Below, one piece after another: positions 56,754 to 64,000 of a stretch of 64,000 nucleotides of DNA. Position numbers and translations under genes: made by a program. Source of the stretch: Scilla litardierei (taxonomy: Eukaryota; Streptophyta; Magnoliopsida; Asparagales; Asparagaceae). The notes below the pieces were generated by a model that saw nothing but the letters and a program-made list of their open reading frames with translations, searched no databases and was not told the origin of the DNA. Location of the stretch: contig CM061142.1 of NCBI GenBank assembly GCA_030789695.1, positions 799,791,610-799,855,609 of the forward strand, written 5' to 3'. Position 1 is the stretch's first letter, and every line of letters starts with the position of its first letter.

Positions 56754-59416
56754 TGTCACGCCTCGCTTCCCATTATACTTGGGAGCGAGGACGCGAGCGG
56801 GTCCGCATGGGCTGAAGCGGTGAAGCTTCAAACCCAATAAGCGTATGTGCATAAAACCATACACAGGAACTTGCATGCATTTCAGAACAACAGAAATAAC
56901 TAAGAATTTAAAGCCAATATCCAGATAGATTGCACAAAAGTAATAAGGGCCCCAAGCATGGCCTGCAACAACATAGTTCTACAAAGGTGGATACACACCC
57001 ACAAAAATGCAGTAAATGAAATCCTAAGCAGCAGTAGGTAAAGCTCAGCAACAGCTAGTCCTCCATGGGGAGAACTTCTGGATTAGAGTACTCCTGGTTC
57101 AGTGGGTTAGTTCCCTCAATCAGCTCGTTCTCATTGTAACCTGGCTCGTGCCCTGACATATATTTCAAACAACATAGAAATGTATGTCAGCAAGGGTCCT
57201 TGGCAAGCAAAAGTAAGAGTGGGACCCTTGGCAAGGTTTTCGAAATAGTTTTCATGGCAGTTAAAGAATTATGAATAAACGAACAATTATAATTTCTAAG
57301 CAGTATGAACAGAAATTATACTAGCATGGCAGTTCTACTATAAGTGAAATCATGGCAATTCTATTTTAAATGGAAACAGTGGCAGTTCTATATGTTAATA
57401 ATGCTCGATATAGTATTTTCAAGATGTTCAAGAGTGTATTTAGTTTAGTGCACTAAGGTTCACGTCGTTAAGCGGCAAGCAAGTGAATCTACCTTCAAGT
57501 GCCCCCGAAGGTGACCCGTTTACTTCCGACTAGTGCCTGCGAACCCAACCCCACCCACGTGTACTTTCTGGACCACGAGCCAGAGCAGCCAAACCGGCCA
57601 TCAAAAGTTGTGATACTGGAACACGAGCCAGACTAGCCAAACCAGCCCGCATGAATATCCAAATCTTGGCATGCAACATCTGTGATTATCCAAACCGACC
57701 CACACGTTCAATGAGTAGCAATTGTTTCAAGAGGTTCATATATGTCCAGCAGTGTTGCATTTCATATTGTTCAAGGCATTATCAGTTAAAATGTCCCCAT
57801 ACATGCACACACATATTTTTATCTCACAATACACAAAAGTATGCAGTTTGAGGTCACATTAGAAGAAGCGGTATTTAAAACCAGTAGAAAGTGCACACTT
57901 GCCTGTTTGGTGATTTTGGTATCGATGTGTTTGTCTCGTCAAACATGATATTATGGTGAGGTCGGTTTTTCTGTTTTGTTCAATATGGTAAACGGTTAAT
58001 AAAAAGTTATACAACTACTAACTCGTATAACTAATTTATTAATCGTTCATATAATTAAGCATATAACTTAAAGTATAAATAGTTAACTTAAAAATATCGT
58101 TAACATTTTAAAATCTTAAATAACTTAATTAACTTAATCAACATTTTAATAACTTTTAAAACTTAGTAACTTAACAACTCAAATAACCTACTAACTTAAA
58201 ATAACTTAATAATTCAAAACTTATTCAAAAACTTATAACTTAATAATACTAAATAACTCAAATCATTCAATTAACTAAAAATAACCCAAAACCCACTTAC
58301 TAATAACTCAACAAACCCAATAATCCAATAAGCTAATGATTCATACACAATACCCAATAAGCTAATTAAACCCAATAAGTTAATGGTTCAAATAAACCCA
58401 ATTAAACCCAATTAAACCAATAGCTCAAATAGACCCATACCCAATAACTTCAATTGAACCCATTTAAAACCTAATAAAACTATAACCATTACCCAATAAG
58501 CATAACTTATTCAATCAGAACCCAATATCCAATAAAATCAAATACCTATATTTCTTCACCCGCCTTCTCTTCTTCTTCTTTCTGTTCTTTTCTTCTTCTA
58601 TTTATCTATCTTCTTCCTCTTCTTTCTTTCTTGTTTTTGTTGCAGTGAGAAGAGGAGGCTGGTGGGGGCAGCTGGCGCGGCAAGGGGACGGCGGCTGGGC
58701 GGCAGGCGACGACATGCTGCAGGCACGCGCTGACTAGCAGCGGGGCAATTGGGCAGCGAGCGGCGGCGGCGGCTGTGCAGGTGCGCGTGGCTGCTGCGGG
58801 GGCGACGCGACAATGGGGGTGGCAGGGAGAGGAGGGTGAGGGCTGATGGATAGAGGAGGAGGAATAGGAATTGGTTTAATTTCAGATCTGAGAATTCAGA
58901 TCAAAAATTAGTTTTGATTTCTGATTTTTTTATTTCTTCATCTCTCAATTTCAGATCTGATTTCTAATTGGGTTTGATTTGGTTGTGGTTAAATTTGATT
59001 TTGGGCTTTTGAATTGGTTTGTTGATTGTTGTTGTTGTAGTAATTTGGGTTGATCAGGGAGAGGGGAGGAGTATGATGCTGCTACCATGTGTTGTTGTTG
59101 GCTGTTGATTTAAGAACAATGAAGAAGGGTTGCGTGTTGATGAGGGTGAGTTGGATGTGGGAGAAGAGTAAAGACGTATGTTGGATCATACCGATATATT
59201 TCGGTGGGATGTAATGGTGTATGGTTAGGGGTTAAGAGTAATTAGTTAGGGTTTTAAAAAGTAACTAATTACGATAAGGTAAGAATTCGAAAAGCAGAGG
59301 CATGCTTGCATCGATGTGTAGATGAAAGGAACATACAGATGAAAAACACACAGACGACCGAATAAAAATACAGGCACGCACGAACTCAAACACGGCTAAA
59401 AATACAGGCTGTTACA
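56754..59416 (-). mobile_element. Solo LTR (2.66 kb, Tekay-like gypsy)
   Basis: It starts TGTCACGCCT and ends CAGGCTGTTACA on plus, with exact TSD CTGTC at 56749-56753 and 59417-59421. On minus it begins TGTAACAGCCTG, like the LTRs of E and of the solo LTR at 28700. It holds a highly GC-rich block (about 58640-58815) next to a CT-rich block, probably the leader of the minus-strand transcript. No internal region is present. Confidence 0.88.
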
Positions 59417-59421
59417 CTGTC

Positions 59422-59692
59422 GTCTGGGTTTCGAGCCCCACCTGTAGCAGGGTCAGGCTGTAGGGTATCACACAGAATGATGCCTTTGTCAAGTAATAGG
59501 TAGAAATAAGGGAGATTATACATCGGATGTATGAGAATTTATTGTTGCAAATAGTTTGTGATATAAGCTTTAGAATATCAAGGATGTGGGAATATTGCAT
59601 ATGATGTAAAATGAAATAAATTATATCGTAAAACGTTTACGAATATATTTTTCAATAAACGCATAGAACAAGCATAATCAGGTGTCAAGGAG
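59422..59692. other. Unassigned spacer
   Basis: AT-rich, non-coding. It may be the continuation of the LTR region cut by the solo LTR. Nothing else is seen. Confidence 0.3.
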
Positions 59693-61340
59693 TGTAATGA
59701 TCCCAATATTAATGTACGTATATTAGTATGTATTTTGGTTGTATATGTGTGCGTATAATTTTTGGGAATCGTTACATGTTTTTCTTTAATTTTTGTGGTG
59801 AAGGAATTATTTTTAAATGATTTTAAATTGCCATTTGGAATTATTAAATGAAGTATACATGAATAAATACATGTATAATGGAAGATACCAAGTATTAAGA
59901 AATGTATTCTTATTTATTTAAAATCTAAAAAGCTAATTTACCATGACATGCCACCTCACTTTGCTAGGTGTCATCTGTAGCTTAATCCTCACCTAACCCA
60001 TCATTATGTGTCATTAGGAGGATTACTCCCACCTAATCCTAAGGTACATGGCATGTGGAGAGGGTTTTAGGGGAGTGACTAAGCTTATGCAAAGTTTTAA
60101 AAGGAGAAATTTTAAGGAAAAAGATAAGAAAACGAAGAAGAAAATCACTCCTTCACTCTCCCCTTGGTGTTTCTTTCTCCTTTGCACCACCAATTGCTCC
60201 TCCTCTCCCTCCACCACTTCACCATTCCACCACCTCACTCTCCTCCCCTTTCCACCACCTAAAAATCCATCCTTTGGTGCTCATCTTGGAGCTTGAAAGT
60301 TTTGGAGAAAGGAGGATCCTTAGGAGAAAGCTCAAAGTTCTTCAAGGAGAAGATTGGCCAAGGAAATTTCAGGAGGACTAGGCAATGTAAAACTTCTAAC
60401 ACTTATGGTAGGATTTTAGTTTTAGGATTGTTCTTGTCGGAAATTCTAATATTTAAGTAGGAATTCTTAGCTATCTCTAGTTGGGATTAGTTTTAGGATT
60501 TGTGCTTAGTAGGATCCTCAACTTGAGTAGGGTTGCTATACTTAGGATTGTTTAGAAGGGTAATCTCATTTATGCTATAAGAAAGTTCATATGTTAATAT
60601 GTGTGTATATTAAAGTATGCAACCATGTATGTTATATGTTGTGTTTGATGCTAATTGATAATCCAATTTCATGTTAAAGTTTAGTATTGATGATGTAGTT
60701 TAAGTTGTATCATTATCTCTTTTCTTTTCATATGCTGAAATTTTCCAACATGTTGCAGTAACTTAGAAAAATCGTAATAAATAGTAGAAAAATCCAAATT
60801 ATATAATTTAGGACATTACGAAATACTGCAGAAAATTTTCTACAAATTTTACGAAGGAACTGAAGTCTAATTTTGACTATAGTTAGCCTAAAATGCTAAT
60901 CTTTCTGCTGTATCAATGTTAGACAGATTTACATGTTATGTTCATATCAACATGTCATTATATATGTTATGTTCATGCCAATATATCAACATCCATGTTA
61001 TTGTCATGCTATGCCATGTTATAGCCATGACATGCCATGTTCATGCTATGCAATGTTATATTCATGTTAATATGTTCCCCTCCTCATGTCATGAATTTTA
61101 TGTGTTAGTATGTTTACATGTTGCTAAATATTATTGTAGGAAATGTTAATCTTCACCATGTTAAGTTAATCTTCACCATGTTAAGTTATGATAGTGTGTA
61201 AAAATCTAACATGTCATATTGTACCATAAATTATTATAGTAACTTCATTTTGTCAAGTATGTAATATTGTGACATATGCTAGAATAATGAACTCATTTTG
61301 TTAAGTATGTCATCTTGTGCCATATGCTAGTGTTGTAGCT
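59693..61340 (+). repeat. Possible Tekay-like gypsy LTR segment, right edge unresolved
   Basis: It starts TGTAATGATCCC, the type of start shared with Tekay-like LTRs here. A CT/CA-rich leader with CACCACC repeats (60150-60260) and ATCCATCCTTTGGTGCTC near 60267 resemble LTR transcribed regions. No second LTR, PBS or TSD was found. From 60900 onward it is AT-rich with ATGTTATGTTCATG-like simple repeats. Confidence 0.35.
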
Positions 61341-61749
61341 TCATTATGTAAATTGTAACATCCAAATAGTAGTAAGTTAGTAACTTTATGAAAAGTGAAA
61401 GTTTGTAGTATAAATTGTTTTAGTAGTAACATAATTTCTTTACTAAATTTGGAATTATTATAGTATGTGTTAGCAAAGTTAATTATGCTTATGCTCTTTA
61501 AGCTCACATTAGTATGCTTATGAGAAATGCTTATATGGGGATATTTCATGTAATGTTCCATTTTAGAGAATGATGTGATTATGTGTTAATTGATATATAT
61601 GAATATGTGGATGTGATGTTCGTAGTTTGAAAACACGACATCGACAAAGAGATGGAAGAAATGAAATTGTCAAAGTGGTAATTGAGACCGCTAAAATAAC
61701 GTACCAAAAATAAAGAATGAAATTGAGAGTGAGACATAGAGATAATGTC

Positions 61750-61901
61750 TGGAGCGCTCGATCCATTCTAAAATGGGTTTGAATGAGAAAGATGGAAGCG
61801 AGTTCAAGGTGAACGGTCAACGATTGAAGCATTTTCATGAACCTTGGACCAAGGAGGCGAGCACCATCGATCTCAGGGACCCACCTTCGGGTGGTAACTA
61901 A
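61750..61901 (+). pseudogene. 3' end of a gypsy pol (Athila/Tat-like)
   Basis: A frame ending DGSEFKVNGQRLKHFHEPW and then a stop at 61899-61901. The F-K-V-N-G-Q-R-L-K-H motif is the common C-terminus of the integrase region in Athila/Tat-type pol. Upstream sequence is too degenerate to follow. Downstream TTGATGACAATGCTTATTTTAAG with TTGGGGGAAG is the usual sequence after pol in these elements. Confidence 0.6.
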
Positions 61902-63351
61902 TCAGGTGTTTTCTCTCCATGACTACTCTCCTTTACATTGATGACAATGCTTATTTTAAGTTGGGGGAAGAATATAGATTATTATTAGAATTTTTTCTTA
62001 TTTTTCTCATCTTTAGATTTTTAAAATTATTTTATTTTATTTTTATCTTCTTTTTATCTTCTTCTTAGACTTTTTCTTTAAAAAAATAAAAAAAATAAAA
62101 ATTTGAAGATTCATCACATTCCTTTTGTTTAGTCCCTAAATGCTTAATTCCATGCGATTTTCTCGGATTATTATTTGATATCAAATTCATAAATGTTTGA
62201 TTGGCATGTATTAATTTCTTTTCCACATTAGAATCAAATGTTAATATGCCATGTAAGAAACTAGTTTATATGTCATGATACTCTCCTTGAAATAAGTTGG
62301 GAATAGTTTGGTACAAGCTATTGTTGTGTGTGAGTGGGATGAAGCAATTGAGTTTATTGGTTCTAAATTGGATAGGATTTTGGCCATTTGCGTATGTTTC
62401 GTGACTCCTAATGAGTTGATGGTTGAGTTGATAATTTAAGTTGAGAGTGAGACAGAAATGTAATAAGTGAATAAGTGAATGGTTCTCCTAGTCAAGTTGA
62501 GTAGCCGGGGCCCCACGAAAATTGGGGATGAAGCCAAAGACGAGATTTAGGGGGTCATTCTAGCCCTTTGTCTATATAGTGTTATCGCGTGTACACAAAG
62601 GTAGCCGTGTTTGCATTTCATAGCGTTATCGCGTGTATGCAAAACAAAAATATAAAAAAATGAGTATGATTTATGATGCAATAAATGATGGAACATGATT
62701 GATGCAATCTCAACCCCATAAGTTAGAAGAAGCTTTGCATTATTTTGACCAAATCCTTGAAAATTGAAAACTATGATATGATTTGTGATATATTCTAACA
62801 AATGCATATTGTGCTTACTACTTTACTCTTCTCTGAATTAGATTGGGGGGAGTACCATATATTATTCTATTTCATACATGGTACATATTGGCTTTGAAAT
62901 CAATTGGAAATACTTTTGGAGTAGGCCATGATAATATCAGGATTTTGGTACATGTTTTTAATTGAATCTGAATTTATTGCATAATTTGCTAGAGACTAGC
63001 AAATAGCTAGTTGGGGAGTATGATTTTTGCATAATATTACCTTATTTCCCCCTCATTGGACCCCAATTTGTGCATACATAAGTGCTAAAATAGCTCTAGT
63101 ATAGTTATATTCAGAATATCATATAATAATAGAGCTTAATCTCATAGTTTGCACAATATTAATTTTTTTGAACTAATTTGTGCTTCTATATATTTTTCAG
63201 GAGTAGAGCTCGAGCCCATGATTCCAACTTCATTCATATTTTTCGGAGCTCGAGGGAATTTTCTACAATTTTGGAAGCCAAACAGTTCAAAGAGAAAAAG
63301 AAAAAAATTAAAAAATAATAATAAAGCCCGCGGCCCGCACAAGGAGCGGGC
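61902..63351 (+). other. Downstream region of the gypsy pol remnant
   Basis: AT-rich and non-coding. It has purine tracts TTGGGGGAAG (about 61961), ATTGGGGGGAG (about 62842) and TTGGGGAG (about 63012). A short direct repeat GTTATCGCGTGTA is at 62580 and 62626. Near the right end AGCCCGC...GCGGGCT (63325-63352) forms a 7-bp stem hairpin. No LTR edge for this element was found. Confidence 0.4.
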
Positions 63352-63959
63352 TGTAGGATCCTGTACAAAACAGAGTTAGGATCGATAATATGAAGTGTAG
63401 ACTTACGCTTGCGTACGCTGCACGGTAGTCTACGAACTTCGCCTTCGGATTCGCCACGACGGATCGAGTCTACTCACGAACGGAGTAAGGCTACTAATCC
63501 CACAATCTAAATCTCTATTTTAGATTAAGAACTTGGATGGAGGGAGAGGAAATATTTCTGCAGAGCTTCGCTATGAAGAAGATGCATGCATGAATTTCAT
63601 GCAAAATGTGTTAGGAAAATGGCTACCCTTGGGTCTTATTTATAGCCCCCAAGGTAGTTATTTTAGGGTAAGTTGTTCCTTTGGAACAACTTAATTAAGG
63701 TGTACCATGATGCATGGCACATTATAAGCTTAAGTTGTACCATATGCATGGTACAACATAAGCTTAAGATATTCCCCCTTTATTAGCCATATGTCGCATG
63801 CACTTATGCATATATAATGCGACTTTCCTGCTCATACAGAGATCCTCTCCGCAAGGGAACAGATTCCCTTTGCACATGACTTCGTGTGCGCGACGTTCGA
63901 GGTCCGTATTCCCTCGTACATCCCCCACAAGGGTGTACAAACGTCTTCCATATCCAACA
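63352..63959 (-). repeat. 3' LTR of a further copia element running off the window
   Basis: 608 bp from TGTAGGATCC to ATATCCAACA on plus, so TGTTGGATAT...GGATCCTACA on minus. It is followed at 63960 by TCTCCCACTCACACTTG, a purine-rich PPT on minus typical of Tork-like copia elements. A TATA-like CTATAAATAAG reads on minus at about 63638-63648. The body of the element lies beyond 64000. Confidence 0.65.
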
Positions 63960-64000
63960 TCTCCCACTCACACTTGAGGGGATTGTAAGAGAACGTCTTT
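63960..64000 (-). other. Polypurine tract and start of the internal region of the right-edge copia element
   Basis: The minus strand reads CAAGTGTGAGTGGGAGA directly before the LTR. Only 41 bp are in the window. Confidence 0.55.

Noticed and set aside
58598..58813. GC-rich Arg/Ser/Pro ORF on minus in the solo LTR
   Set aside because: It is short, of low complexity and without a domain, and lies in the leader-like part of an LTR.
56690..59450. Possible tRNA around GGGTTTCGAGCCCCACC (59426-59442)
   Set aside because: It looks like a T-arm, but the upstream sequence (with the solo LTR removed) gives no acceptor or anticodon stem.
55214..59692. A complete solo LTR bracketing the 56754-59416 insertion
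   Set aside because: I looked for a CA end followed by GGTTT or another match to the left flank and found no convincing TSD, so the right edge is left open.

Overview
This window is transposable-element-dominated plant nuclear DNA. I see no complete ordinary host gene, rRNA, tRNA or CRISPR array. The element types (Sirevirus-type Ty1/copia, Tat/Athila-type and Tekay-like Ty3/gypsy, a hAT MITE, large solo LTRs) point to an angiosperm with a repeat-rich genome. The species cannot be fixed from the sequence.

The main structure is a nest of LTR retrotransposons, resolved here by matching LTR pairs, primer-binding sites (PBS), polypurine tracts (PPT) and target-site duplications (TSD). Element A (397-54990, minus strand) is a pol-less Tat-like gypsy element: LTRs, a gag, a 48-bp tandem repeat field, and an antisense (plus-strand) ORF of the putative gypsy-type transposon (Transposase_28-like) family with its own TATA box. 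Without its inserts A is about 8.2 kb. Two elements sit inside A. Element B (3141-41785, minus, TSD ATCCC) is a decayed Sirevirus-type copia element that splits the antisense ORF. Element F (44826-52546, plus, TSD CTTGT) is a pol-less Athila/Tat-like element that splits A's gag.

Inside B are three more elements. C (3180-10247, minus, TSD GGGGG) is a gag-only Sirevirus. D (11527-24381, minus) is a related full Sirevirus with an open 1005-codon pol reading frame and an extra 505-codon ORF. C and D both lie in B's left LTR. E (25577-36441, plus) is a non-coding Tekay-like element arranged LTR-internal-LTR-internal-LTR, which sits in B's pol next to a deletion. D in turn holds a 742-bp hAT MITE (19939-20680, TSD TATGCATG), and one LTR of E holds a 3.0-kb solo LTR (28700-31709, TSD CACAT). 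Nesting is therefore four levels deep, with insertion order A, then B and F, then C, D and E, then the MITE and the solo LTR.

Right of A (54991-64000) lies a possible last exon of a host gene, then more repeats: a minus-strand copia-like LTR region interrupted by a 2.66-kb solo LTR (56754-59416, TSD CTGTC), a Tekay-like LTR-type segment, the 3' end of a gypsy pol with its downstream region, and the 3' LTR of another copia element that runs off the window.

Functionally, D's pol is the only long intact enzyme frame. Its own gag is broken by a stop, a frameshift and the MITE. A, C, E and F carry gag-type remnants or no coding at all and could only have moved with enzymes from relatives. The most unusual observations are: D's extra ORF with an LTR-like 112-bp palindromic module upstream of it; A's antisense gene with its own promoter and a 16-codon-period repeat field; F's ORF with a duplicated unknown domain, and its LTR that has swallowed an older PBS; and the C/D pair in one LTR of the same host element.
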